Origin: UBA10438 sp044238605
Lineage (GTDB): Bacteria > Bacteroidota > Ignavibacteria > Kapaibacteriales > Kapaibacteriaceae
NCBI GenBank assembly: GCA_044238605.1
Contig: JBIICY010000002.1
Coordinates: forward strand, 1 to 64,000
Direction: 5' to 3'
Length of the DNA stretch: 64,000 bases
Shown: piece by piece, positions 7,646 through 16,668 of the stretch
How the letters are laid out: each line of letters begins with the position of its first letter
Numbering within the stretch: position 1 is the first letter of the stretch
The notes under the pieces: generated by a model
Told to the model about the DNA's origin: nothing
Seen by the model: only the letters and a program-made list of their open reading frames with translations
Databases searched by the model: none
Made by a program: the position numbers and the translations under genes

Positions 7646-9634
7646 ATGAGAGTAACAGCCACAGCGTTCGTGGTGTTTTGTTTTGCAGCCGTGCTACTGC
7701 GTGCTCAGCCTGCCTCTATCGGTGTGCGCGGCGGCTATCTTCATGTTGCCAATCAATCAACAATTCCCGTCATTTTCAGCTCGAACGATCCCGATTGCGG
7801 AGCATTCTCAGACGGGGTTTCGCCAGGCATCTACGCTGGTATAACGGGTGATTATGCCGTCATTGGAGACGCGCTCGAACTCGGCGTGGGTCTTACCTTT
7901 CAGCAGCGTCCAGCGCGCCTTGTTGTTACTACTCAGGCAGGCTTTGAAGTACTTGATCCTGCATCGCTCCAGTACGTCCCGTTAGTTCGTGAAAACGTTT
8001 TTGAGAGCACGCTCGGCTACGTCGCTTTCGAAGCACATATACGGTCGCGTCCAATCGAAGGGCTACCGATATTCATTCGAGCCTCTTTCGATGCTGGAAA
8101 TCCGCTTATCGCCAGTACGTATTCCCAAACAGAGCAGATTGTAAGTCCGGATGCCGTGCTCTTTCCTGACGGACGTCAGATCCGAACAACTGGTGAGGGT
8201 CCGTTCCCAGGCCTGGGTACGTCTTTAGGGGTAGGGGGCGGAATCGGCATTGTGTTGGAACTGACGAAGGACGTTGAGATTGCACCCGAGGTATCCTACC
8301 GATACGGAATAAACTCCGTCACCAGTTCCACTACATGGAATCAGTCATGGATTGGCGCAGGCATTGCATTGCGGTACAGGATTCGCGAGGATCAGGCAGC
8401 ACCACCGCCACCACCACCGGATCCAGAACCCGCACCGATCGTAGAAGCTGCTCCGCCAGAACCAGAGCCCGCTCCAGCCGTGATTGCCTCGATTTCGACA
8501 ACGCCACTGGAGATTCGAGAAACGGTGGTTACACAGACATTCCCGCTACTGCCATATTTGTTCTTTGATTCGGCATCATCAGTGCTGCCTGCCAAGTATA
8601 TCCATGTTGACAACACAGCGCAGTTCAACGAGCGGGACCTGGCCAAGGAAACACTGCCCATCTATTATCGAATTCTTGATGTGCTTGGCGCCCGCATGAA
8701 GGCCACACCCAATGCAAAGCTTGTTGTTACGGGTACAACGGATATCAGCGAAGGAACATCGAACGATGAGCGGGCTGCCATCGCCGTTGCGCGTGCTCGT
8801 TCCACGGCCGAGTACCTGAGCAAGCGGTGGGGAATTACTGCAGACAGGATTACCGTTCGCGGATCAGCAAAGCCGTCGAATCCATCGCGGGAGAGCTACA
8901 CAGAAGGCGCCGCAGAAAACAGACGCGTCGAGCTTTCAAGTGCCGATGAAACACTTCTCGGCCCTATCGTGCATACTCGGTTCAATGAATATGTACCTGT
9001 TCAGGCGCAGCATGATTTCAGCACTTCGATACGCAACCCTGAGCGTGCCGAACAGTGGAACCTTCGGGTTGAACACGACGGCAAACAGATCGGACTTCGT
9101 ACCGGGAAGCTGTTGCCACCTGAAACACTCACATTCAACCTGAACCAAGAGATGACAAATCAGCTTGGTCCAGTTGCCGGAAGCCTCGACACGCTCGTTG
9201 CTACACTTGAGGTAGAGCAGATTGATCGAGAGCCTGCTCGAGCTGTTGCTGAATTCCCGCTACGCAAGACTGTGAGCAATTATGAGGTCAGCCGTTTGAG
9301 TCTGATCGTATTCGACTATGATAAGTCGGACATTTCAGACCAGAACAGGGAGATGATGCAGCGTGTGGTTGCATCAGCAGCAGGACCAGGAAGTACAGCA
9401 CGGATTGTTGGTACAACTGATAAACTTGGTGAGCGTGATCATAACATGACGCTTTCACAAGACAGAGCTGAATCTGTTGAACGGTTTGTACGTTCGATAG
9501 CCCCTTCTCTTGCGATCCAGGAAGTGAAGGGGATTGGACCGGATCAGCTTCCATATGACAACTCAATTCCAGAAGGCAGGTTTTACTGCCGAACTGTTTC
9601 GTTGCAAATCACTACTCCACTGAGGGTACGATGA
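7646..9634 (+). CDS. Outer-membrane protein with two OmpA-like domains (paralogue)
   Basis: A 662-residue secreted protein with a signal peptide of about 22 residues ending LLRAQ. A beta-barrel-like region spans about residues 25-250, followed by a proline/glutamate spacer of about 25 residues (PPPPPPDPEPAP). A first OmpA-like domain holds VTGTTDISEGTSN and NRRVELSS, then comes an Ig-like stretch and a second OmpA domain with LSLIVFDYDKSDI and GTTDKLGERDHNMTLSQDRA. The layout matches the gene at 2631-4592, with the Pro-rich spacer added. The spacer suits a reach from the outer membrane to peptidoglycan. GAGGGA precedes ATG 7646. The stop overlaps the start of the DUF1800 gene (ATGA), so the three genes to 12841 form an operon. 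Confidence 0.85.
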   Translation: MRVTATAFVVFCFAAVLLRAQPASIGVRGGYLHVANQSTIPVIFSSNDPDCGAFSDGVSPGIYAGITGDYAVIGDALELGVGLTFQQRPARLVVTTQAGFEVLDPASLQYVPLVRENVFESTLGYVAFEAHIRSRPIEGLPIFIRASFDAGNPLIASTYSQTEQIVSPDAVLFPDGRQIRTTGEGPFPGLGTSLGVGGGIGIVLELTKDVEIAPEVSYRYGINSVTSSTTWNQSWIGAGIALRYRIREDQAAPPPPPPDPEPAPIVEAAPPEPEPAPAVIASISTTPLEIRETVVTQTFPLLPYLFFDSASSVLPAKYIHVDNTAQFNERDLAKETLPIYYRILDVLGARMKATPNAKLVVTGTTDISEGTSNDERAAIAVARARSTAEYLSKRWGITADRITVRGSAKPSNPSRESYTEGAAENRRVELSSADETLLGPIVHTRFNEYVPVQAQHDFSTSIRNPERAEQWNLRVEHDGKQIGLRTGKLLPPETLTFNLNQEMTNQLGPVAGSLDTLVATLEVEQIDREPARAVAEFPLRKTVSNYEVSRLSLIVFDYDKSDISDQNREMMQRVVASAAGPGSTARIVGTTDKLGERDHNMTLSQDRAESVERFVRSIAPSLAIQEVKGIGPDQLPYDNSIPEGRFYCRTVSLQITTPLRVR

Positions 9635-11241
9635 ATAGACGAGAACTTTTTACCAACCTGGCACGCACCTCTGTGCGGGGTCCGGGGCCGTTCGACGGGG
9701 CTCCGTTGGACATTCAAGGCGGCTTGGAAGAGTACACCAAGCCACTAACCTTGGAGGATATCTACCACCTGTACCGACGACTCAGTTTCGGTATTTCCGT
9801 GCCTGAAGCCCAGGCGCTGGTGGGTAAGACCGCCAGCCAAGTGGTAGATGCCCTGCTGGGGCCGGATACCCCGGCCGATCTCGCAAAGCCGATGGAGTTT
9901 ACAAAGTGGCGCGACCCGGTATCGAATCAAATGGTAGATCACACGGAGAATCCTCTTGGTGCTGATCTCCAGACACGGTTTGCGATCGAGGCATGGTGGC
10001 GTGGTAACCACTCCAAACTCTCGAACTGGTGGCTCCAGACGATGGTTCGCGATTCAACGGCTGTTGAAAAACTGACGTTGTTCTGGATGAGTCACTGGAC
10101 GTCTGAATTCAGCTTTGACGAACAGTATTTGGTGCCGCATACCATCTACAACCAGTACATGCTTCTTCGTAAGGACCGCCTTGGAGATTTTCGAGAAATG
10201 GCGCTGGACCTTACCCTGGATAACGCAATGCTGCATTATCTCGGGGGAACGTATAACGAGGTTGGAAAGCCGAATGAGAACTATGCACGCGAGCTGATGG
10301 AGCTCTATACCACCGGTATTGGCTGGTACACAGAAGGTGATGTTCAGCAAGCGGCGCGGGTACTGACTGGATGGAAAGCATCGCGTTATAATGATCAACC
10401 CGCTCCAAATGGTATGTATGTGTCGTGGTTTGATGCAAATAAGCACGATACAGGCGCAAAAGAGTTCATGGGCGTTACGATCCCAGCCCGCACGGCTGAT
10501 AATAACACTGCGTTTCAGGTAAAGAACGAAGAGATTCGTGAACTCATCAATATTCTCTTCCGTGTCCGTCCTGATGCAATAGCCCGGTTTATTGCCCGTA
10601 AGGCCTACCTATTCTTTGTCTACAGCTCTGGCGGCGAGGTAGACCCTAAAGTTGTGAACGACCTTGCAGCAGAGTTTAAGGCTGGAGACTTCAGACTGCG
10701 TCCGCTGTTCCGAAAGCTTCTCACAAGTGCACATTTCTTCGATCCAGCTCTTCGCGGCGCGCAAATCAAAACACCGGTGGAGTACGTAGCTTCCTTGCTA
10801 AAACAACTGCGACTCGACGATGGGCAAATCGTTGCGCTTGATCCGCAGGCATGGGTTCGTACGATGGACCAGACAATGTTTGATCCGCCGAATGTTGCTG
10901 GATGGCCGGGATATCGGACATGGATCAGCACCAACACCTATCCGCGCAGGCGCGATTTTGCCAAGAAGGCTATTGATAGTTTGCCAGATGTCAAGGCGAT
11001 GGACTTCATCAAGGAGTTTCCGAACTATGATGATCCAGCCGCATTCGTTGCTGAAGTTGCAAAGTATATGCTTCCAGTAACGATCAGTGCCGAGCGTCTG
11101 GCGTACTATAAGTCAACGCTTCTTGAAGGACAGCCCGATTACACATGGGCAGAGAAACTGCAGCAGCCAGCAAGCGCTTCGCGCTCGTTTAAGCTGCTCT
11201 TAAAGACAATGGCCGTTGCACCAGATTTCCAGCTGTGCTAA
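9631..11241 (+). CDS. DUF1800 family protein
   Basis: A 536-residue protein of the DUF1800 family, whose function is not established. Recognisable family features are LEDIYHLYRRLSFG near the N-terminus, LTLFWMSHWTSEF, the hallmark NENYARELMELYTTG, the VLTGWK that follows, and PPNVAGWPGYRTWI in the C-terminal third. No signal peptide is obvious. The N-terminus MNRRELFTNLARTS has a twin-arginine-like start but lacks a hydrophobic core. DUF1800 genes are very commonly followed by DUF1501 genes, as here after 37 bases, and the two products are thought to act together. The start overlaps the stop of the OmpA-type gene by four bases. Confidence 0.93.
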   Translation: MNRRELFTNLARTSVRGPGPFDGAPLDIQGGLEEYTKPLTLEDIYHLYRRLSFGISVPEAQALVGKTASQVVDALLGPDTPADLAKPMEFTKWRDPVSNQMVDHTENPLGADLQTRFAIEAWWRGNHSKLSNWWLQTMVRDSTAVEKLTLFWMSHWTSEFSFDEQYLVPHTIYNQYMLLRKDRLGDFREMALDLTLDNAMLHYLGGTYNEVGKPNENYARELMELYTTGIGWYTEGDVQQAARVLTGWKASRYNDQPAPNGMYVSWFDANKHDTGAKEFMGVTIPARTADNNTAFQVKNEEIRELINILFRVRPDAIARFIARKAYLFFVYSSGGEVDPKVVNDLAAEFKAGDFRLRPLFRKLLTSAHFFDPALRGAQIKTPVEYVASLLKQLRLDDGQIVALDPQAWVRTMDQTMFDPPNVAGWPGYRTWISTNTYPRRRDFAKKAIDSLPDVKAMDFIKEFPNYDDPAAFVAEVAKYMLPVTISAERLAYYKSTLLEGQPDYTWAEKLQQPASASRSFKLLLKTMAVAPDFQLC

Positions 11242-11278
11242 GCCCCCTATCACTGAACTTGAACGTAAAGGTAACCCG

Positions 11279-12841
11279 ATGAAACGTCGCTCCTTTCTCG
11301 CTACGACCGCTGCTGCCGCAGTAGGTACCCAAGTGCTCGGGGGTGTGCCACTGCGCGCATTCTCTCCATTCCAACTTCAGCAACAGCTTCAGGCTGATGA
11401 TGACCGCATCTTGATCGTGATTCAGATGTTCGGTGGAAACGACGGGCTGAATACCATTCTTCCGGTAGACGACCCCGCATATTACCAGATCCGCCCGACC
11501 ATCGCAGTTCCGAAGGACAAGGCCGTTAACGTGCTGTCACGAGTGTATATGCACCCAGCACTTGCACCGAAGGACAGGTATGGTTTCCCGCAGATGTTCG
11601 AGGACGGACGTCTTGCGGTCGTGCAGGGGATCGGCTATGAGAATCCCAACCTCTCGCACTTCCGGTCCACGGATATCTGGCTCAGCGGATTTAACTCCTC
11701 TGATCCAGAAAAGCGTCTGCTCGATGGCTGGCTCGGAAGATACTGGTCAAACAAGATCAACGGCTTCCCTGAGGTTCTGCCCGATGATCCAATCGCTGTG
11801 CAGATTGGGGGCTCTCTCTCGATGTTGCTACAAAGCCCGAAGGGCGACGTCGGTATTGCACTTACCGATCCGGCTAAGTTCTTTGAGCTCGGACAAGGTC
11901 TCTCGCCCGACATGGCGGTGATGTCCGACGAAACACGCTACGGAAGAGAGTTTAACTTCGTCCGCACTGTTGCCGAACAATGCGACCGTTACTCAACGGT
12001 TGTCAAGAGTTCCTTTGATAAGGGTAAGAACGTAGCCTCCTACACTGATACCGGATTCGTGCAGCAGATGAAGCTTGTAGCGCGTCTTATCAGCGGCGGT
12101 CTGCGCTCAAAGATCTATATGGTTGCAATGGGCGGTTTTGACACGCACGTGCAGCAGCAGGATGAAAACTTAGGGGGCTTGCATCCATACCTTATGAATC
12201 AGCTTGCAACAGGTGTTGGAGCATTCATGCAGGATGCACTGGCGCAGGGATTTGCCGACCGCGTTGTTGGTATGACGGTGTCGGAGTTTGGACGTCGTCC
12301 GTACGAGAACGGCAGCCGCGGTACAGACCACGGAACGTCCTCCGTGCAGTTCGTTTTCGGTAATGGCGTGCGTGCTGGTGTATACGGACAAAACCCAGAC
12401 CTGCAGAACTTTGACAGCAATGGTGATTTGCGCTATCAGTGGGATTTCCGTCGCGTCTATGCCGACGTGCTCGAAAACTGGTTCGGCGGAACACCTCAAG
12501 ACACCGAAAACGTTCTCGAAGATCGCGTTCTTCCACTCGGCGTTCTGCAGCGTCCAACGAGCGTTAATGATTTCTATGAAGGCCGCACGCCAGTTCAGGT
12601 AACTGTAGCGCCCAACCCGTCGACAACGCACACAACTCTCGAATGGCAGCAGTCGGTGCCAGCAGTAGTGTCTGTGGAGCTCTATGGCACTGAAGGACGA
12701 TTCGTGCAGTCTGTATTCACAGATCGTGTGATGCCAGGCAAGGTTCGCATACCAGTAGAAAATGTCCCGTCCGGATCGTATCTGTGCGCTGTGATCGTCA
12801 ACGGCGCTCGCACGGTAGTTCCGCTCACAGTTGTGCGATAA
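11279..12841 (+). CDS. DUF1501 family protein with Tat-like signal and T9SS sorting domain
   Basis: A 520-residue protein of the DUF1501 (sulfatase/alkaline-phosphatase-like fold) family, of unknown reaction. ATG 11279 gives KRRSFLATTAAAAVG, a twin-arginine signal with an Ala-rich core. The body has the family's IQMFGGNDGLNTI, FRSTDIWLSG, GGFDTHVQQ and SEFGRRPYENGSRGTDHGT, with His and Asp residues placed like metal ligands. The last 80 residues (VAPNPSTTHTTLEW to GSYLCAVIVNG) form a type A T9SS C-terminal sorting domain. The protein is therefore predicted to cross the inner membrane folded via Tat and the outer membrane via T9SS. It is the third gene of the operon starting at 7646. The family usually pairs with DUF1800. 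Confidence 0.93.
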   Translation: MKRRSFLATTAAAAVGTQVLGGVPLRAFSPFQLQQQLQADDDRILIVIQMFGGNDGLNTILPVDDPAYYQIRPTIAVPKDKAVNVLSRVYMHPALAPKDRYGFPQMFEDGRLAVVQGIGYENPNLSHFRSTDIWLSGFNSSDPEKRLLDGWLGRYWSNKINGFPEVLPDDPIAVQIGGSLSMLLQSPKGDVGIALTDPAKFFELGQGLSPDMAVMSDETRYGREFNFVRTVAEQCDRYSTVVKSSFDKGKNVASYTDTGFVQQMKLVARLISGGLRSKIYMVAMGGFDTHVQQQDENLGGLHPYLMNQLATGVGAFMQDALAQGFADRVVGMTVSEFGRRPYENGSRGTDHGTSSVQFVFGNGVRAGVYGQNPDLQNFDSNGDLRYQWDFRRVYADVLENWFGGTPQDTENVLEDRVLPLGVLQRPTSVNDFYEGRTPVQVTVAPNPSTTHTTLEWQQSVPAVVSVELYGTEGRFVQSVFTDRVMPGKVRIPVENVPSGSYLCAVIVNGARTVVPLTVVR

Positions 12842-12855
12842 ACGGCTTTAAAGTT

Positions 12856-12885
12856 TTGCCATATCTAGCCGGTTCACTATCTTCG
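12856..12885 (+). promoter_or_regulatory. Promoter of tRNA-Leu (TTG-N19-TATCTTCG)
   Basis: TTG at 12856-12858 and TATCTTCG at 12878-12885 are separated by 19 bases, one mismatch from the Bacteroidota TTG / TAnnTTTG pattern. The tRNA 5' end follows ten bases after the box. Confidence 0.65.
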
Positions 12886-12895
12886 CAATCCCTCT

Positions 12896-12979
12896 GCGGA
12901 AGTGGCGAAATTGGCAGACGCACCATCTTGAGGGGGTGGCGCTCGCAAGGGCGTACGGGTTCAAGTCCCGTCTTCCGCA
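12896..12979 (+). tRNA. tRNA-Leu (anticodon GAG)
   Basis: The acceptor stem GCGGAAG pairs with CTTCCGC and the discriminator base is A. The anticodon stem CCATC/GGTGG encloses the loop TTGAGGG (anticodon GAG). A long variable arm (CGCTCGCAAGGGCG) marks a class II tRNA, and the T loop GGTTCAAGTCCC is intact. CCA is not encoded. The gene has its own promoter and a strong terminator ten bases after its end. Confidence 0.97.
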
Positions 12980-12988
12980 CACGACAGT

Positions 12989-13023
12989 AAAAAGGGGCTA
13001 ACGCAAAACGTTAGCCCCTTTTT
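12989..13023. terminator. Bidirectional rho-independent terminator
   Basis: A perfect 15-base stem (AAAAAGGGGCTAACG with its complement) around the loop CAAAA is flanked by A and T tracts on opposite sides. It can stop both the rightward tRNA-Leu transcript and the leftward transcript of the PorZ-like gene, whose stop codon is five bases away. Confidence 0.95.
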
Positions 13024-13027
13024 CGTT

Positions 13028-15289
13028 TTACCGAGTTACGGCAATCTTGAGAACCGAGCTCGAGCTTGTGCTCGCGCTGGAGACGCTTGCAACATAGATA
13101 CCTGGTGGGACCATATTCCCATAGACGTCTCGTCCGTCCCATAGGGCTTGGCGTCCGCGCGCTGCAATGGCCGAGACAAGAATCCCGCCTGAAGTCATGA
13201 TGCGAACTTCAGAGTCAGGTGCAAGGCCATCGATAACAAGCTGTGTTTGCGAGCCCGCTCTAAACGGCTGTGGATAGCAGGAAACATCGAATGATGGAAG
13301 CGGGCGCATAGAAGACGTCTTAGCAACACTGCAGCCCTTAAGAGTTCCGAAATAGGCAAGTCCTGTTGCGTCGTCTATAGCAATCGAGCGGACGTTGTTG
13401 TCCAGCAGGGGGCTGGTAGCTGTGGTGATCGTGGCAAGAACTTCTATGCCGCTTTCGTCAAGCACAAACACACCATTGTTTGTTGCAATCCACTTGTAGT
13501 TCAGAGCGTCAACAAACACATCGTTGATGTACGTAGAAGACATCACCGAGACTCTGCGCACGAACGGGATTGTAGTATTTGTAAGGTTCCACGGACTCGA
13601 CACCACGGAAAGCCCCTTGGCTGTGCCTATCCAGAGCGCGCCATTCTGGTCAGTTGCAAGCGAGGTAACAACGTTGTCCTGGAGCTGCGAATTGCTGCTC
13701 ATGATCTTGTTGCAGATGTCATCATCCTGGCTCGGGGTATTCTTGTCATTGTAGCCGATAAGTCCGCGACTATCAGGACTTCCGCACCAAACCGTCCCGT
13801 TGCCGTCTACGGCAAGTGAGCGGTACACATTCTCCCGAGGATTGGCGCAATTCTGTCTGAAGGCCCACCCGCCAGATCCGTCGGCTACTGCGAAGAGTCT
13901 GTCGGTGCTTTGCTCATTCAGGAGAATCGTTCTGCCGAATTTGTCGAGCGCGGCTTCTGACACCAGCACATAGCTTGAGTCTGCAGGAATGCCTGCAAGT
14001 GAGGAGTTACGTGCATTTAGCGAAGTAAGTGTAAGACCAGACTCTGTGTGCTCGCACTTTACGGCGCCGCGGCCCCATGTGCCAATCCACGTTGTTCCGT
14101 CTGCCAGGGACGAAACCCTGTAGCAGCCATTTGATTGCAATGCAGGCTCAGATGCAGTTGTGATCGAGCGCCAGGAGGTTCCGTCAAAGTAGCTCACTCC
14201 CTGACCGCCGTAACCGCCGTCGGTGTGTGTAGCAGCCCAGATCCATCCCTTGGTATCAATGCTGATATCGGTAAACTGATTGGAAAGGGGCGAGTTAAAA
14301 CCGTACAACTTCAGTGAGCCGTCCTGGATAACACCGAGACCGTCGCTTTGGAGAAATGCAACGACCGCCTGACCACGAGAGGTTTGTATGACTGTGTGAC
14401 CTGTAATCGGGGAAGGGAAGTTTCTGTCAAGTTTCAGGTCTTGTTCACCAACAAAGACCGCATTAGCTGTGCTAACGATCAGCGACCCGGCGGTGCCGAT
14501 GCTGATACCATTGATGTCTCGGTCTACCGTTTGAGCGAGCTTGAACTGTCCGTCAGATGTCCGTTCAAAAACTCTTCGAGCAGTCGCAACACAGAGCCGA
14601 GAGCCTTTCGAAGCCATGAACAACACCGGTTCGGTAGAGTCTGGTAGTCCTTGTGATGCTGTGATAACTGTCCAAACAGATGGAAGTCGCAACGTGGTAA
14701 CATTCAACGGAGCCGTAGCAACGTTACCATTGATCACGACCCAGACGCTGTTCTCAATAAAGCGTATGCTGCGCACTGCTGACTTTTCGGGGAACTGCCC
14801 TACACGATCTACGGTCTCAATAAACAACTGCGTCGCAGAGTTCAGCAGCACAAATCCAAACTCTGTTGCGATCGCCAGTGTGTCTCCTCGTTGAGAAAAA
14901 CCACTTATTGCACGCTTCGGATATTGTGTTGACCGCTGGATATCGCTGATAGACGACCATGAGTTACTGCGCTTGCTGTAGATATCGAGAGAGCCGTCTC
15001 GCTGACCTACATACGTTAATCCCGACTTTGTGTCGCAGAAGATCGACGTGCAGTCGAGCGTCTTGAGTCCGTTAATGTTATCGTACTTCGTAAATGTTGG
15101 TTCAGGGCCTGTTGTCCATCGTGGAACGCCCCCTGACGTAGCTGTCCAGATCGTGCCGTCGGCATCGGCATCGACTGCCTGAATTTGATACAGCGACGAG
15201 ATCGTCTGCCAATCGCTCAGGTAAACCTGCTGCGCACTTGCATGGTGCCACAATAGTGCGATTGCTGCAGCTAACGCGAGTTTTCTCAT
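13028..15289 (-). CDS. PorZ-like beta-propeller protein with T9SS sorting domain
   Basis: A 753-residue secreted protein. ATG 15289 begins MRKLALAAAIALLWHH with cleavage after ASAQ. An upstream in-frame TTG would add three residues. The N-terminal half has propeller blades of the two-component-regulator type (IWTATSGGVPRW, KYDNINGLKTLDCTSIF, YVGQRDGSLDIYSK), and a second set follows (GWIWAATHTDGGYGGQGV, ALWIGTAKGLSVV). The last 90 residues (SCYPQPFRAGSQTQL to PPGIYVASV) form a T9SS sorting domain. Two propellers plus a C-terminal domain in about 750-780 residues is the layout of PorZ, a surface part of the T9SS, and the TSGG start resembles it. An ordinary T9SS cargo is the alternative. It ends the minus-strand operon 18 bases after ribH. 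Confidence 0.72.
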   Translation of the reverse strand: MRKLALAAAIALLWHHASAQQVYLSDWQTISSLYQIQAVDADADGTIWTATSGGVPRWTTGPEPTFTKYDNINGLKTLDCTSIFCDTKSGLTYVGQRDGSLDIYSKRSNSWSSISDIQRSTQYPKRAISGFSQRGDTLAIATEFGFVLLNSATQLFIETVDRVGQFPEKSAVRSIRFIENSVWVVINGNVATAPLNVTTLRLPSVWTVITASQGLPDSTEPVLFMASKGSRLCVATARRVFERTSDGQFKLAQTVDRDINGISIGTAGSLIVSTANAVFVGEQDLKLDRNFPSPITGHTVIQTSRGQAVVAFLQSDGLGVIQDGSLKLYGFNSPLSNQFTDISIDTKGWIWAATHTDGGYGGQGVSYFDGTSWRSITTASEPALQSNGCYRVSSLADGTTWIGTWGRGAVKCEHTESGLTLTSLNARNSSLAGIPADSSYVLVSEAALDKFGRTILLNEQSTDRLFAVADGSGGWAFRQNCANPRENVYRSLAVDGNGTVWCGSPDSRGLIGYNDKNTPSQDDDICNKIMSSNSQLQDNVVTSLATDQNGALWIGTAKGLSVVSSPWNLTNTTIPFVRRVSVMSSTYINDVFVDALNYKWIATNNGVFVLDESGIEVLATITTATSPLLDNNVRSIAIDDATGLAYFGTLKGCSVAKTSSMRPLPSFDVSCYPQPFRAGSQTQLVIDGLAPDSEVRIMTSGGILVSAIAARGRQALWDGRDVYGNMVPPGIYVASVSSASTSSSSVLKIAVTR

Positions 15290-15307
15290 TCTGCCCAACC
15301 TTGTGAC

Positions 15308-15796
15308 TTACGGTGTACGAAGAGTTCGTAGGAGGTCTGCCGTGTAAAGCGCTGCTAATGCAGATTCGCGCCCTTTATGTCCATCTTTGCCCCCAGCGCG
15401 GGACCATGCCTGGTCAAGGTTCTCCGTTGTGAGAATCCCAGCGATGCAGGGGATGCCGGTACGGACTGCAAGATCCTGCAGGCCGTGCATAACAGGTGAA
15501 GCAACGTATTCAAAGTGCGCCGTTTCGCCACGAACAACAACGCCAAGGCAGATCACAGCATCAACACGCTGGTGCTCGATCAACGTGGCAGCAACAACGG
15601 GTATTTCATAGCTACCGGGGCAGCGCACGAGAATGATATCATCATCTGGCAATCCATGTTCACGAAGGATGGTCAGCGAGCCACTGATGAGTTCCTGAAC
15701 AATATCATCGTGCCACGCTGCGGCAACGATGCCGATGCGCAGGCCTTCTGCTGAGAAAGCACTGAGGTCGGCAAACTGAATGTCTGTTGAGTTCAT
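15308..15796 (-). CDS. ribH: 6,7-dimethyl-8-ribityllumazine synthase
   Basis: The enzyme condenses 5-amino-6-ribitylaminouracil with 3,4-dihydroxy-2-butanone 4-phosphate, the penultimate step of riboflavin synthesis. The length of 162 residues is typical. Visible are the substrate-binding VRCPGSYEIPVVA (about 58-70), the conserved CLGVVVRGETAHFEYVA with the catalytic His (about 84-100), the GIL loop and the C-terminal KG region with A-L. The start ATG overlaps the stop of the PHP gene by four bases, so the two are translationally coupled. The other riboflavin gene in the window, ribD, lies in a different operon at 48604. No FMN riboswitch was seen near either. Confidence 0.95.
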   Translation of the reverse strand: MNSTDIQFADLSAFSAEGLRIGIVAAAWHDDIVQELISGSLTILREHGLPDDDIILVRCPGSYEIPVVAATLIEHQRVDAVICLGVVVRGETAHFEYVASPVMHGLQDLAVRTGIPCIAGILTTENLDQAWSRAGGKDGHKGRESALAALYTADLLRTLRTP

Positions 15797-16668
15797 GCGG
15801 GTTGTGATTGACGTACAACGTCTCGACGATCTTCGAGCAGCTTGAGTGCAGACTCGGAAACACCAAACACGCCGAAGTTTTGCTCATCGTATTCCCGCGT
15901 TCCGTGGAAGTCCGAACCACCCGTGATCAACAGGTTGTGCTGGGAGCACAACACGCGGTAAAACTCGCGTGTAACGTACCAATGCGATGGATGGTACACT
16001 TCGATGGCATCAACGCCCGTCTCGATCAGCTGCAGGCACGACGTCGGGTTTGTAAAGTACCGTCCCGGATGAGCAACCGATAGAATCCCGCCCGCTCGGT
16101 GAACCATCTCTACGGCCTTGGCGATTGGAAACGGAGTCTTGGGTGCATAGCCAGGCTTGCCCACATCAAGGTAGATGTCGAAGGCTTGTTGTATTGTGCT
16201 CACAACATGCTTCCGCAGGAGAATCGCCGCAACGTGTGGTCGTCCGACCGTTGCACCATTTGCTTCGTCTAACACTTCCTGAATTGAGATGTTGACCCTG
16301 CAGGCCCTGAGGTTTTCCACCATTTCGTGGGCTCTACGGATACGGTCCTCGCGATAGAACGTTTCATATTCACGAACCTCTGTGCTGGTATGATCCAGGA
16401 AATAGGCCAGTATATGTACTTCACGTCCGAAGTCGTAACACGAGATCTCAACACCTGGCACAACGCGTACTTTGCCGTTGTAGCCCCCTTCGAGAAGGGT
16501 CCGATAGGCATTCATATTGTCGTGATCGGTAATCGCGAGTGTAGTGAAACCCTTTGCCTCAGCCTTTTCGACGAGCTGCATGGGGCTAAGAGCTCCGTCT
16601 GAACAGGTCGTGTGGGTGTGCATATCAGCAACAAGCTGCGTCGGGGAGTGGTTCTCCTGCATGATCAT
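15793..16668 (-). CDS. PHP-domain phosphoesterase (RNase AM / YciV-like)
   Basis: A 291-residue metal-dependent phosphoesterase. PHP motifs are ADMHTHTTCSDGALSP (about 14-29), AITDHDNMNAY (about 45-55), VPGVEISC, HILAYFLD, the IRRAHEMVENL helix, VGRPHVA, SVAHPGRY and the final GGSDFHG. This set is typical of the TrpH/YciV group, whose studied members remove nucleotides from the 5' ends of RNA or act on 3',5'-bisphosphonucleotides, so a role in RNA or nucleotide turnover is likely. The start overlaps the preceding gene's stop by four bases (ATGA), and a second ATG lies two codons downstream. Confidence 0.88.
   Translation of the reverse strand: MIMQENHSPTQLVADMHTHTTCSDGALSPMQLVEKAEAKGFTTLAITDHDNMNAYRTLLEGGYNGKVRVVPGVEISCYDFGREVHILAYFLDHTSTEVREYETFYREDRIRRAHEMVENLRACRVNISIQEVLDEANGATVGRPHVAAILLRKHVVSTIQQAFDIYLDVGKPGYAPKTPFPIAKAVEMVHRAGGILSVAHPGRYFTNPTSCLQLIETGVDAIEVYHPSHWYVTREFYRVLCSQHNLLITGGSDFHGTREYDEQNFGVFGVSESALKLLEDRRDVVRQSQPA

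Noticed and set aside
15308..16668. Possible FMN riboswitch for ribH or ribD
   Set aside because: ribH starts inside the stop of the PHP gene and ribD inside the lipoprotein gene, leaving no leader. No RFN-type conserved segments were seen.
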